A stretch of DNA of 56,479 nucleotides from Comamonas avium (GTDB taxonomy: Bacteria > Pseudomonadota > Gammaproteobacteria > Burkholderiales > Burkholderiaceae_C), in the NCBI RefSeq assembly GCF_014836675.1, contig NZ_JACSQK010000001.1, forward strand, positions 33,082 to 89,560. The letters run 5' to 3'. A model generated the notes under the pieces. It made no database searches and was not told where the DNA came from. It saw nothing but the letters and a program-made list of their open reading frames with translations. Every line of letters begins with the position of its first letter. Within the stretch, counting starts at the first letter, position 1. Position numbers and translations under genes: made by a program. Below are positions 25,247-33,850 of the stretch, one piece after another.

Positions 25247-26542
25247 TCACATCTTGTTAGGCAGCGCCGTCACGATTTCTGGGAAAAACCACAAGATAGC
25301 CAGTGCCAGCACCATCAAGCCAAAGTAAGGGGCGCACACTTTGGCGATGTAGGTGATCTGCTTGCCGGTCATGCTTTGCAGTACGAACAAGTTAAATCCC
25401 ACAGGCGGAGTGATTTGGGCAGTTTCCACCGTGATCACCAGGAAGATGCCGAACCACAGCGGGTCAATACCTGCAGCCTGAATGATGGGGAGCACAACGC
25501 TCATGGTCAGCACGATGGTGGAGATGCCATCCAGGAAGCAGCCGATCAAGATGTAGAAGATACCCAGTACCACGATGAGCATGGCGGGGGAGAGGTTCAA
25601 GCTGCCCACATACTCCGCCAGTTGGCGTGGCAAGCCGATGTAGCCCATGGATAGCGTCATGAATGCTGCGCCAGCCAGGATCAGTGCAATCATGCAATAC
25701 AGGCGGGTAGCGCCAAACAGGGAGGCCTTGAAGCTGTCCCACGTCAACGCCTTTTGTGAGGCAGACAGTATCAGTGCACCAGTTACACCAATCGCTGCAG
25801 CTTCTGTGGCAGTTGCAATGCCGCTGTAAATACTGGCTACCACGCTGGAAATCAGAAGCACCACAGGAATCAGGTGACGCGCCTCATACACCTTTTGCTT
25901 GAATGTCAAAGTGGCATCGGCTTTGGGCACTTTGTCCGGGTTGAGCAAAGCCCACACGATGATCCAGCCGCTGAACAGTACCGCCAGCATCAAACCGGGC
26001 AGCACGCCCGCCATGAACAGCTTGGAAATGGACAGTTCTGCCGATACACCGTACACAATCAAAATGATGGAGGGTGGAATCAGCAAGCCCAGTGTTGCAG
26101 GGCCACCCAGCGAACCGATGATTTGCGCTTCGGTGTAGCCGCGTTTTTGCAGCTCCGGAATGTTCATCTTGCCCACTGTGGCGCACGTTGCGGCGGAGGA
26201 GCCGGACACCGAGGCAAAGATGGTGCAGCCAATGACGTTGGTGTGCAGCAGCCGACCGGGCAGCGCATTGACCCATGGCGCCAAGCCACGAAACATGTTT
26301 TCGGACAAGTTGGTGCGGTAGAGAATCTCTCCCATCCACACAAACAAAGGCAAGGCAGTCAGCGTCCAGCTGCTGGCAGAGCCCCAGATGGTCATGGCCA
26401 TCGCATCACCGGCAGCACGTGCCGTGAAAAACTCCATGCCAAACCAGGCCACTCCGGCCAAAGTCAGGCCGACCCACACGCCGCCACTCAGTAAAACGAG
26501 CAGCACTACGATCAGTGCAACGCTGGCGAAAATTTCATTCAT
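25247..26542 (-). CDS. dctM: TRAP transporter large permease DctM
   Basis: The protein has 431 residues and about 12 hydrophobic segments, matching DctM length. TRAP large-subunit motifs are present, including NVIGCTIFASVSGSSAATCA, GSLGGPATLGLLIPPSIILI and DGISTIVLTMSVVLPII. It forms the sodium-driven channel with DctQ and takes substrate from DctP. I start at the ATG at 26542, which has GAGG 9 bp upstream; the ATG 9 bp earlier overlaps that site. It overlaps the end of dctQ by 8 bp, which suggests translational coupling. Confidence 0.93.
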   Translation of the reverse strand: MNEIFASVALIVVLLVLLSGGVWVGLTLAGVAWFGMEFFTARAAGDAMAMTIWGSASSWTLTALPLFVWMGEILYRTNLSENMFRGLAPWVNALPGRLLHTNVIGCTIFASVSGSSAATCATVGKMNIPELQKRGYTEAQIIGSLGGPATLGLLIPPSIILIVYGVSAELSISKLFMAGVLPGLMLAVLFSGWIIVWALLNPDKVPKADATLTFKQKVYEARHLIPVVLLISSVVASIYSGIATATEAAAIGVTGALILSASQKALTWDSFKASLFGATRLYCMIALILAGAAFMTLSMGYIGLPRQLAEYVGSLNLSPAMLIVVLGIFYILIGCFLDGISTIVLTMSVVLPIIQAAGIDPLWFGIFLVITVETAQITPPVGFNLFVLQSMTGKQITYIAKVCAPYFGLMVLALAILWFFPEIVTALPNKM

Positions 26543-27041
26543 GGTGAGCATCCTCAGTTTCTCGGGGCTTGCGCTTGCCTAGCAGTTCCATCACCAATTC
26601 ATCACAGAACGCAATGAAGAAGATCAGCGTCCCCAGTGCCATGAAAATTTGTGGAATCCACAGCGGAGTGGCATCAATGCCAACGGAAATATCATCAATT
26701 TCCCAAGACTGCCAAACCAGGCGGCTGGCATAAAAGGCCAGAAAACCAGCCAGCAGCGTGGCGATCGTCAAGGCTGTTACTTCCAGAGTCTTGTAGGCTT
26801 TGCCTTTGAGCATGCCCAGCACCAGCGTGACGCGAATATGCTCGCCGGCTTTGAGCGTGCTGGCCAAAGCCATGAAGCCCGCGCCTGCCATGGCATACCC
26901 GGCATAGGCATCGGTGCCAGGGGCTGCGAACCCAAAGAAACGGCTGACAATGGTGAGCAGCACCATGAGCAGCACACCTATCATCGAGATGCCTGCCAGC
27001 CAAGCGCTGGCGGCATAGAGACCATCAAGCAATCTGCGCAT
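26535..27041 (-). CDS. dctQ: TRAP transporter small permease DctQ
   Basis: This 168-residue protein has four hydrophobic segments, the DctQ pattern. FFGFAAPGTDAYAGYAMAGAGFMALASTLK and GEHIRVTLVLGMLKGK match the small TRAP subunit. The C-terminus is charged and cytoplasmic (GKRKPRETEDAHHE). It lies between dctP and dctM in one operon. A hairpin with a T-tract separates it from dctP. Confidence 0.92.
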   Translation of the reverse strand: MRRLLDGLYAASAWLAGISMIGVLLMVLLTIVSRFFGFAAPGTDAYAGYAMAGAGFMALASTLKAGEHIRVTLVLGMLKGKAYKTLEVTALTIATLLAGFLAFYASRLVWQSWEIDDISVGIDATPLWIPQIFMALGTLIFFIAFCDELVMELLGKRKPRETEDAHHE

Positions 27042-27094
27042 CGCAAATGTCCTTCGTGTTGCCCGTGCAGGCGTTCACGGAAATGCATGGGAAA

Positions 27095-27135
27095 ACAAAA
27101 ATGCCCTTGAACGGCAAGGCGCTGCAGCAAGGGCA
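27095..27135 (-). terminator. Partial terminator between dctP and dctQ
   Basis: On the minus strand TGCCCTTG and CAAGGGCA pair over an 18-base loop and are followed by TTTTTG. It lies 21 bp after the dctP stop. Such a structure would let most transcripts end after dctP, giving excess binding protein over permease. Confidence 0.6.
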
Positions 27136-27156
27136 AAAAATACAAGCTGGGTCTAG

Positions 27157-28140
27157 TTACTTGGATGCTTTGAAAGTGTCCACGATGGTTTTACCGTCAG
27201 GGCCGGCTTTTTCCAGCCATTCCTTGATAACGGTATCCCCCACCTTGGCCAAATCTGCCTTCAGTTGTGCAGAGGGCTCTTCTACGCTGACACCGCCAGC
27301 TTTGAGGGTGGCAATCGAGCGGGCATCCACTTCGCGCGATTCTTTCCAGCCGCGCTCTTCGGCAGCACTGGCGGCTTTCAGCACGGCGTCTTGTTCTGGC
27401 TTGCCCAGCGCATTGAAGGCTTTCTTGCTTACGACAACGGCGTTCTTGGGAATCCAGGCTTGCACGTTGTAGTAGTACTTCAGGTTTTCAAACAGCTTGT
27501 TATCTGCACCAGTGGCGCTGGAGGTGATCAAGCCTTCAACCACACCTGTTGCCAATGCTTGAGACAGTTCAGCCTCTTGAATGGTGACGGGCTGTGCGCC
27601 CACCAGTTCACCAATGCGGGCGGTGGTGGGGGAGTAGACGCGCCATTTCATGCCCTTGAGGTCAGCGGCTGAGCTGATGGGTTTCTTGGTGTAAATGCCT
27701 TGTGGGGGCCATGCGACGGAATACAGCAAAACCTGTCCTTGCTTGTCCAGCAGCTTTTGCAGCAATGGCTTTTGTGCTTGGTACAGCTTGAAGGCTTCGT
27801 CGTAGTTGCTGGCCAGGAAAGGCAAACCATCGGCGCCAAAGATCTGTGATTCGTTCTGGAAGCTCACCAAAAAGAACTCACCCATCTGTGCATTGCCAGT
27901 TTGCACGGCACGCTTGATTTCAGGCATCTTGAACAGCGACGCGCCAAAGTGCGGCGTGATCTTGAGCTTGCCCTGGGTGGCTGCGTCCACGTCCTTGATA
28001 AATTGCTCGTTGTTCTTGGAATGGAAATTGTGGGCTGCATAGGCTGTGGCGAAATCCCACTTGGTCTGTGCAGCGGCTGTGCCGCTAAAACCGATGCTGG
28101 CTACGAGAGTGGCTGTAGCACAAAAAATTCGACGCTTCAT
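27157..28140 (-). CDS. dctP: TRAP transporter substrate-binding protein DctP
   Basis: This 327-residue periplasmic protein has a signal peptide that ends at SGTAAA before QTKWDFATAY. The TRAP DctP family is shown by NEQFIKDVDAATQGKLKITP, EIKRAVQTGNAQMGEFF, KGMKWRVYSPTTARIGELVGAQPVTIQEAELSQAL (broken by family-typical positions), GVVEGLITSS and WIPKNAVVVSKKAFNAL. The conserved Arg of KWRVYS is the usual carboxylate contact. The ligand is probably a carboxylate. Its placement near the pxp operon makes an oxoproline-like lactam acid a candidate. It is first in the dctPQM operon, behind a sigma-54 promoter. Confidence 0.92.
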   Translation of the reverse strand: MKRRIFCATATLVASIGFSGTAAAQTKWDFATAYAAHNFHSKNNEQFIKDVDAATQGKLKITPHFGASLFKMPEIKRAVQTGNAQMGEFFLVSFQNESQIFGADGLPFLASNYDEAFKLYQAQKPLLQKLLDKQGQVLLYSVAWPPQGIYTKKPISSAADLKGMKWRVYSPTTARIGELVGAQPVTIQEAELSQALATGVVEGLITSSATGADNKLFENLKYYYNVQAWIPKNAVVVSKKAFNALGKPEQDAVLKAASAAEERGWKESREVDARSIATLKAGGVSVEEPSAQLKADLAKVGDTVIKEWLEKAGPDGKTIVDTFKASK

Positions 28141-28224
28141 GGATGGCTCCTTGCAAAGGGTGGCAATGAAGGTGGCTGGGCAGATCTTGGAAAGACGTTG
28201 CAGCCCCTTGTCTCAGTGTTATAG

Positions 28225-28239
28225 GCAAATCGCGTGCCA
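28225..28239 (-). promoter_or_regulatory. Sigma-54 promoter (-24/-12) of dctPQM
   Basis: On the minus strand TGGCAC, five bases and TTGC match the RpoN consensus at every conserved position, with GG and GC elements correctly spaced. The predicted start site lies about 70 bp before dctP. It implies an enhancer-binding activator such as DctD, not encoded in this window. Confidence 0.75.
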
Positions 28240-28334
28240 AAAGTACCACCGTCATTGACAGATGACCATCAGGGATTTCAACAATACAGAGTATTTGTGG
28301 GTGATGTAGCGTTACGTTGTTGGTTGTTTTGGTA

Positions 28335-28350
28335 TTAATTGTTCAATCAA
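28335..28350. promoter_or_regulatory. Possible second GntR half-operator
   Basis: TTAATTGTTCAATCAA resembles the perfect palindrome at 29108-29126 with a 3-base deletion and one change. It lies between gntR and dctP, about 95 bp upstream of the sigma-54 promoter. Confidence 0.35.
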
Positions 28351-28408
28351 ACTTGGTGCATTGTTCTTCGTTTGCCCAAATTTGGTGCAATCCATGCTTT
28401 GTAATGGT

Positions 28409-29080
28409 TCAGGGAATGTGCCGTGCGTACACGGCAAGAACCATGCGTTCGGATTGAACAAGGTAAGTCTCCAGTTCGCGTGCAGCGGCAGCGGTCTGGC
28501 CTTCGATGAACATTTGCAGCAGGCGTGCGTTGAGGTCGACATAGGGGGCGTGCAGGTATTCGGCGTCATCGAGCATGCCGAAGGCCAGACGCAGCTCTGC
28601 GGTCAGGTCTTCAAACATGGCGGACAGGCGGTCGCTGTCACTCAAAGCCACGATGGCGGCATGAAAAGCCATGTTGGCAGAGCCCACGCGGCGCCAGTCT
28701 TTGGCATCGCGGGCTTGCTGGGCGTCTTGAACAGCCTCTCGCATGCGTTTGTGCGAAGGATGCAGGGGCCATGCTTTTTCCAGTGCAGGGCACTCGATGA
28801 GGCGGCGTACGCGGTAGATGTCAATGATGTCTGCAATGGATGGAACAACGACGGAGACGCCCCGATTGGGTTCGTGGCGCAGCAGCCCCTCTTTGATGAG
28901 GATGCGAAACACTTCCCGCAAGGTGTTGCGTGAAATGTCCAGCTGCTGGCTCAGTGCCGCTTCTGACAGATGCTGTCCGGCACGCAGCTCGCCGTGGATA
29001 AGTTGCTGGCGAATGTTGCTGGCGACGGTGTCAGCCAGGCTGGTGGGAGTGGTGCTGGTAGAAAAGTGCCGAGACTGCAT
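28409..29080 (-). CDS. GntR-family (FCD) regulator
   Basis: The protein has 223 residues from the ATG at 29080. An N-terminal winged helix has LADTVASNIRQQLIHGELR, LSEAALSQQLDISRNTLRE and LIKEGLLRHEPNRGVSVVVP, followed by an FCD effector domain. The first metal-site His (MAFHAAIV) is present. The two C-terminal positions usually His read as Asn in DLNARLLQM and Tyr in ELETYL, so the metal site may be altered. It lies between dctP and the divergent pxp operon with a 76-bp gap holding a perfect palindrome. It is the likely local regulator, typically a repressor released by the pathway substrate. Confidence 0.87.
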   Translation of the reverse strand: MQSRHFSTSTTPTSLADTVASNIRQQLIHGELRAGQHLSEAALSQQLDISRNTLREVFRILIKEGLLRHEPNRGVSVVVPSIADIIDIYRVRRLIECPALEKAWPLHPSHKRMREAVQDAQQARDAKDWRRVGSANMAFHAAIVALSDSDRLSAMFEDLTAELRLAFGMLDDAEYLHAPYVDLNARLLQMFIEGQTAAAARELETYLVQSERMVLAVYARHIP

Positions 29081-29107
29081 GGTGAAGATGCTGGTAAGGA
29101 ATTTGCT

Positions 29108-29126
29108 TTGATTGTTCAACAATCAA
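29108..29126. promoter_or_regulatory. Perfect palindrome, likely GntR operator
   Basis: TTGATTGTTCAACAATCAA is an exact 9+1+9 palindrome in the 76-bp gap between divergent gntR and pxpA, 30 bp before the pxpA ATG. Its TTGT..ACAA core is the kind of site FCD-type GntR proteins bind. Confidence 0.7.
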
Positions 29127-29156
29127 GACGTGGTGTTTGAAGAAAGAGGATACAAG

Positions 29157-29915
29157 ATGGACATCAACAGTGATCTGGGTGAAAGCTATGGGGCATGGCG
29201 CATGGGTGACGATGCAGCCATGCTGGATATCGTGAGCAGTGCCAATGTGGCATGCGGCTTTCATGCCGGAGACCCCGCCGGCATCTTGCAAACACTCAAG
29301 CAAGCCGCTGCACGCGGTGTGGCGGTGGGGGCGCATGTGGCCTATCCCGATTTGGCGGGTTTTGGCCGCCGCAATATGGACCCCAGCAGCGCCGAGCTGG
29401 TGGGCGATGTGATCTACCAGATCGGTGCCTTGCAAGGGCTGGCCACGGCTGCGGGCACGCGTGTACGTTACGTCAAACCCCACGGTGCGCTGTACAACAC
29501 CATTGCGCAGGACGCCCGCCAGGCGGGGGATGTGATCGAGGCCATTCAGGCGGTGGACCCGCAACTGACACTGATGGCGCTGGCGGGTGCTCCGCTGATT
29601 GAGTGGGCCAAGGAGCGTGGTTTGCGCGTGGTGGCAGAAGCCTTTGCCGACCGCGCCTACAACGAAGACGGCTCTCTGGTGTCCCGCCGTCTGCCGGGGG
29701 CCGTACTGCATGACCCCCAGCAGGTTGCGCAGCGCATGCTGCAACTGGTGCAAACAGGTGAGATTGAAACCATCACCGGCAAACGTATTCGCCTGCAAGC
29801 AGACTCTATCTGTGTGCATGGTGACAGCCCCGGTGCGGTCGAGATGGCGCGCTGCATGCGCGAACGCCTGCTGCAGGCGGGCGTGAGCCTGCAGCCTTTT
29901 GTGTCGATGGCGTGA
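29157..29915 (+). CDS. pxpA: PxpA, LamB/YcsF family hydrolase subunit
   Basis: The protein has 252 residues from the ATG at 29157, with AGAGGA 6 bp upstream. [20 protein letters not shown] at the start, [25 protein letters not shown] and [15 protein letters not shown] are the LamB/YcsF hallmarks; their acidic and His residues line a metal site. In known PxpABC this subunit works with PxpB and PxpC to open 5-oxoproline at ATP cost. The family also includes proteins for lactam use. It heads an operon with the PxpBC fusion and the biotin protein. Confidence 0.92.
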   Translation: MDINSDLGESYGAWRMGDDAAMLDIVSSANVACGFHAGDPAGILQTLKQAAARGVAVGAHVAYPDLAGFGRRNMDPSSAELVGDVIYQIGALQGLATAAGTRVRYVKPHGALYNTIAQDARQAGDVIEAIQAVDPQLTLMALAGAPLIEWAKERGLRVVAEAFADRAYNEDGSLVSRRLPGAVLHDPQQVAQRMLQLVQTGEIETITGKRIRLQADSICVHGDSPGAVEMARCMRERLLQAGVSLQPFVSMA

Positions 29916-29926
29916 AGGACTGCAGC

Positions 29927-31543
29927 ATGCGATTTTTGCCAGCCAGTGACAAAGCGTTGCTGGTCGAACTGGATGATTTGGCGCAGACCATGGCCTTGTA
30001 CCGGCACGTGGCTGCGCAGCGCTTGCCGGGTGTGCAGGAGTTGGTGCCCGCCGCGCGAACCTTGCTGGTGCACTTTGAGCCGCATGTGATCAGCCCATCG
30101 AGCTTGATCGACATCTTGCGAGCGCTCGGCGCGCAAGCGGCGCAGGCGCAGCAAAGCGCAGAGGCGGTGCAGGGGCGTTTGGTGGACATTGCTGTGCGTT
30201 ACACCGGAGAAGATTTACCCGATGTGGCCGAGCTGCTTGGAATCTCTGTGGCACAGGTGATTGAGCGGCACACCGCGCAACCTTACGACGCAGCTTTCGC
30301 CGGCTTTGCCCCGGGGTTTGTCTATCTGTCTGGCGGCGCCAATTTTCAGATGGCTCGGCGCCAATCGCCGCGCACCAAGGTGCCTGCAGGCTCGGTGGCT
30401 TTGGGAGGGAACTTCAGCGCCGTCTATCCCAGCGCCAGCCCAGGTGGCTGGCAGCTCATTGGCGTGACAGATGTACCGATGTGGGATCTGCAGCGGCCTG
30501 AACCCGCCTATGTGCAACCGGGCTTTCGTGTGCAGTTTGTCGATGCCGCGCGCAAGGTGACGCAGGTGCATTTGCCTGCGCATAACATCATCGAGTCAAA
30601 ACAGCCTCCAGCGCAATCACAGCAAGCGCTGACAGCGATTGAATTTGTTTCTGCCGGCTTGCAAACGCTGGTGCAGGATGGTGGGCGCCATGGCATGTCG
30701 GGGCTGGGAATTTCTGCCTCTGGAGCGCTGGATACCGTGGCCATGCACCAGGCCAACCGGCTGGTGGGCAACCCTGTAGCCACGCCGGTGCTGGAGAACG
30801 TGCTGGGCCAGATGCGGTTGCGCAGCCATGGCGCAACCACCGTAGCCATCACGGGCGCGCAAGCGTCGTTGACCGTGCACAGTGCCCAAGGTGGCGCATG
30901 GCCCGTCGCAGCTTATGCGCCAGTGGCCTTGAATGATGGGGATGTGCTGCAACTGCATGCACCCACCGCAGGTGTGCGCAGCTACCTTGCTGTGCGCGGC
31001 GGCTGGCAGGTTGAGCCGGTACTGGGCAGCTGTGCCACCGACACCCTGGCGTTGATCGGCCCTGCACCCCTGCAAAGTGGGCAGCGCGTGCCAGTCGGCA
31101 GTGCCGTTGCTCCAGCAGATTTGCGCCCGGTACAGTTGTGCTGCTTGCCAGCCGTCGTTTTACCCAAAGCGGGTGATGTGGTGGTGCTGGATGTGGTGCT
31201 GGGCCCGCGCACGGATTGGTTCACAGAGCAAGCGCTGCAGACCTTTGCGCAGCAGGAGTGGCTGGTGACGCCGCAAAGCAATCGCGTCGGCATCCGTGTG
31301 ACAGGGGCGCAAGCTCTGGAGCGCAGCCGCCACGATGAACTGCCCAGCGAAGGAACGGTTGCCGGGGCCATTCAAGTGCCTATCAATGGGCAGCCTGTAC
31401 TGTTTTTGGCCGACCACCCCCTCACGGGCGGCTACCCCGTCATTGCGGCGGTGGCCAGCTACCACCTGGGGCTGGCAGCACAGATTCCTGTGGGTTGCCG
31501 TATTCGTTTCAACGTAGTGGCGCCGTTTTTTGAGCAGCATTGA
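29927..31543 (+). CDS. pxpBC: PxpB-PxpC fusion (KipI-KipA, AHS1-AHS2)
   Basis: This single chain of 538 residues fuses two usually separate subunits. Residues about 1-215 are KipI/PxpB (AHS1) with PYDAAFAGFAPGFVYLSGG and SPRTKVPAGSVALGG. Residues about 235-535 are KipA/PxpC (AHS2) with TLVQDGGRHGMSGLGISAS, GALDTVAMHQANRLVGN and LADHPLTGGYPVIA. The same two domains form the carboxyltransferase of urea carboxylase. I use the ATG at 29927, which has AAGGA 7 bp upstream. A GTG at 29912 overlaps the pxpA stop. The gene is tightly coupled to pxpA and followed 43 bp later by the biotin carboxylase gene. Confidence 0.9.
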   Translation: MRFLPASDKALLVELDDLAQTMALYRHVAAQRLPGVQELVPAARTLLVHFEPHVISPSSLIDILRALGAQAAQAQQSAEAVQGRLVDIAVRYTGEDLPDVAELLGISVAQVIERHTAQPYDAAFAGFAPGFVYLSGGANFQMARRQSPRTKVPAGSVALGGNFSAVYPSASPGGWQLIGVTDVPMWDLQRPEPAYVQPGFRVQFVDAARKVTQVHLPAHNIIESKQPPAQSQQALTAIEFVSAGLQTLVQDGGRHGMSGLGISASGALDTVAMHQANRLVGNPVATPVLENVLGQMRLRSHGATTVAITGAQASLTVHSAQGGAWPVAAYAPVALNDGDVLQLHAPTAGVRSYLAVRGGWQVEPVLGSCATDTLALIGPAPLQSGQRVPVGSAVAPADLRPVQLCCLPAVVLPKAGDVVVLDVVLGPRTDWFTEQALQTFAQQEWLVTPQSNRVGIRVTGAQALERSRHDELPSEGTVAGAIQVPINGQPVLFLADHPLTGGYPVIAAVASYHLGLAAQIPVGCRIRFNVVAPFFEQH

Positions 31544-31586
31544 TATTGAGCGCTGACCCAGACACTGGGGGCGCGAAAGGAAGACG

Positions 31587-33317
31587 ATGATTCGCAAAGT
31601 TTTGATTGCCAACCGTGGCGAAATTGCCGTTCGCATTGCCCGTGCCTGCAAAGACTATGGCGTGGCTTCGGTAGCCGTGTATGCCGACCCTGATGCTGAT
31701 GCGCTGCATGTACGCGCTGCCGATGAAGCCTGGGCGTTGCATGGTGTGCGCTCTGCCGAGACGTATCTGGACATTGCCAAGCTGCTGGCTATCGCCAAGC
31801 AAAGCGGGGCAGATGCCGTGCACCCTGGCTACGGTTTTTTGTCGGAGCGCGCCGAGTTTGCACGGGCGGTGATGGATGCCGGTTTGGTATGGATTGGCCC
31901 CCGCCCCGAAACGATTGAAGCTCTGGGCGACAAGGTAGCGGCACGCAAGATTGCATTGCAGGTTGGTGCGCCTTTGGTGGCCGGCACGGCAGAGCCGGTG
32001 CAAAGCGCCCAAGAAGTCGTGAGCTTTGCCAAGACACACGGTTTCCCGGTGGCCATTAAAGCGGCCTTTGGTGGCGGAGGCCGTGGCCTGAAGGTGGCGT
32101 GGCAGATGGAGGAAGTGGCCGAGCTGTATGAATCTGCGGTACGTGAGGCCACAGCCGCCTTTGGTCGTGGGGAATGCTTTTTGGAGCAATTTCTGGATCG
32201 CCCCCGCCACATTGAGGCACAAATTCTGGCCGATCAGCACGGTCACGTCGTCGTGGTGGGTACGCGCGATTGCTCCCTGCAGCGGCGCAACCAAAAGCTG
32301 GTAGAAGAAGCTCCGGCACCTTTCTTGAGCGATGCGCAACGCAGCAGCATTCACCAGTCTGCACGCGACATTTGCGCGGCGGCTGGCTATGTGAGCGCGG
32401 GCACGGTGGAGTTTTTGCTCAGTCGTGGCGGGCAAATCTCGTTCCTGGAAGTCAATACGCGCTTGCAGGTGGAGCACCCGGTGACCGAAGAAACCACGGG
32501 CGTGGATCTGGTGCTGGAGCAACTGCGCATTGCCGATGGCTTGCCTCTGTCGTTCACCGAAACACCGGCTCCTCGCGGGCACAGCATTGAGTTTCGAATC
32601 AATGCGGAAGACCCCGGGCGCGGTTATCTGCCAACGCCGGGGTGTATTCATCGGTTTGCTGCGCCCAGCGGCCCCGGTGTGCGCGTTGACAGTGGTGTCG
32701 TGTCAGGCAGTACCGTGCCTGGCAGCTTTGACTCCATGATGGCCAAACTCATCGTCACGGGCGCAACGCGTGAGCAGGCATTGGCGCGCGCCCGCCGTGC
32801 CTTGCACGAGTTTGATATTGAAGGTGTTGCCTCGGTCTTGCCGTTTCACCGGGCGGTAGTCAGTGATGCAGCATTTACGGCAGAGCAAGGATTTGGCGTG
32901 CATACGCGCTGGATTGAAACCGAGATGCAGCAGTCCTGGGCAGCGGCACCGCGCCCCGATGCAGTGCCTGATGCGCCCCTGCATCGCAGTTGCATCGAAA
33001 TTGATGGCAAACGGGTGGTGCTGGGTTTGCCTGCAAGCTTGCTGCAAGGCTTGGGCCGCGCTGGCAGCGTGCAAGCCAGCGCTGCACCCCTTGCCCCTGC
33101 AGTCCACAGCGGAGACCTTGTGGCTCCTATGGCAGGCAGCTTGGTTGCATGGAAGGTGCTGGAAGGCGCCCAAGTGCGCGAAGGGGATGTGCTGGCGCTG
33201 ATCGAATCGATGAAGATGGAAACCCCCATCCTTGCAACTGCGCCCGGCACGATTCAAATCCAGGTGCAGGCCGGTGCAGTTTTGCAGGCAGGTCAGGTGA
33301 TTGCCAAAGTAGCTTGA
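31587..33317 (+). CDS. Biotin carboxylase fused to biotin carrier domain
   Basis: The 576-residue protein begins with a biotin carboxylase (about 1-450): [20 protein letters not shown], the ATP-grasp loop [14 protein letters not shown], the catalytic stretch [18 protein letters not shown] and [10 protein letters not shown] linker of about 55 residues leads to a biotin carrier domain (about 505-576), with biotinylated Lys543 in IESMKMETP. AccC is normally separate, at about 450 residues. Here no acyl-CoA carboxyltransferase is near, but the preceding gene encodes AHS1-AHS2. The pair contains all urea-carboxylase domains in split form. General acetyl-CoA carboxylase function is less likely in this context. 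Confidence 0.9.
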   Translation: MIRKVLIANRGEIAVRIARACKDYGVASVAVYADPDADALHVRAADEAWALHGVRSAETYLDIAKLLAIAKQSGADAVHPGYGFLSERAEFARAVMDAGLVWIGPRPETIEALGDKVAARKIALQVGAPLVAGTAEPVQSAQEVVSFAKTHGFPVAIKAAFGGGGRGLKVAWQMEEVAELYESAVREATAAFGRGECFLEQFLDRPRHIEAQILADQHGHVVVVGTRDCSLQRRNQKLVEEAPAPFLSDAQRSSIHQSARDICAAAGYVSAGTVEFLLSRGGQISFLEVNTRLQVEHPVTEETTGVDLVLEQLRIADGLPLSFTETPAPRGHSIEFRINAEDPGRGYLPTPGCIHRFAAPSGPGVRVDSGVVSGSTVPGSFDSMMAKLIVTGATREQALARARRALHEFDIEGVASVLPFHRAVVSDAAFTAEQGFGVHTRWIETEMQQSWAAAPRPDAVPDAPLHRSCIEIDGKRVVLGLPASLLQGLGRAGSVQASAAPLAPAVHSGDLVAPMAGSLVAWKVLEGAQVREGDVLALIESMKMETPILATAPGTIQIQVQAGAVLQAGQVIAKVA

Positions 33318-33392
33318 TGTGGTGAGCAACGCGAGGTCGGGGTAAAGCGTCGGTGCAAGCTGGCGTACGCTTTGCCTTGTCCATCGCGGGCA

Positions 33393-33839
33393 TTAGAAAA
33401 AGTAGCTATACACAGCAGTGATCCAGGCCCCTGCGCACAGCAGCAGTGCCATGAACACGGCAGCACTGCCAAAGTCTTTTGCTTTTTTGGACAGTGCATG
33501 CCACTCCAGACCGATGCGGTCTACTGCCGCTTCCACGGCGGAGTTGAGCAGTTCGACGACCAAGACCAGACATACCGTCGCAATCAGTATGAATGCTTCC
33601 ACCCAGCTTTGGCCGAGCCAGCAGGCAGCGGGTATGAGCACCACGGCCAGACAGGCTTCTTGGCGAAATGCTTTTTCTTGCCATGCAGCCTGCAGACCCT
33701 GCAGCGAGTACAAGGTGGCGTGCCAGATGCGCTGAAAGCCTGTGCGATTTTTCTGAGGATTGGCATCTTGGATCGGTGCCTGCTGTGGTGCAGATGCTTG
33801 CAGGCTGCTGCCTGCCTGGGCCAGTGGTGTGTGTGACAT
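33393..33839 (-). CDS. dgkA: Diacylglycerol kinase DgkA
   Basis: The protein has 148 residues: a polar N-terminal extension of about 35 residues, then a DgkA domain with three membrane helices. The signature VVELLNSAVEAAVDRIGLEW and LSKKAKDFGSAAVFMALLL is complete; the first Glu and the Asp-Arg region hold catalytic residues. It phosphorylates diacylglycerol to phosphatidic acid in the inner membrane. It lies 11 bp downstream of eptA on the same strand, so it probably recycles the diacylglycerol that EptA releases. A GTG directly before the ATG is the other possible start. Confidence 0.95.
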   Translation of the reverse strand: MSHTPLAQAGSSLQASAPQQAPIQDANPQKNRTGFQRIWHATLYSLQGLQAAWQEKAFRQEACLAVVLIPAACWLGQSWVEAFILIATVCLVLVVELLNSAVEAAVDRIGLEWHALSKKAKDFGSAAVFMALLLCAGAWITAVYSYFF

Positions 33840-33850
33840 CACGGATGGCC

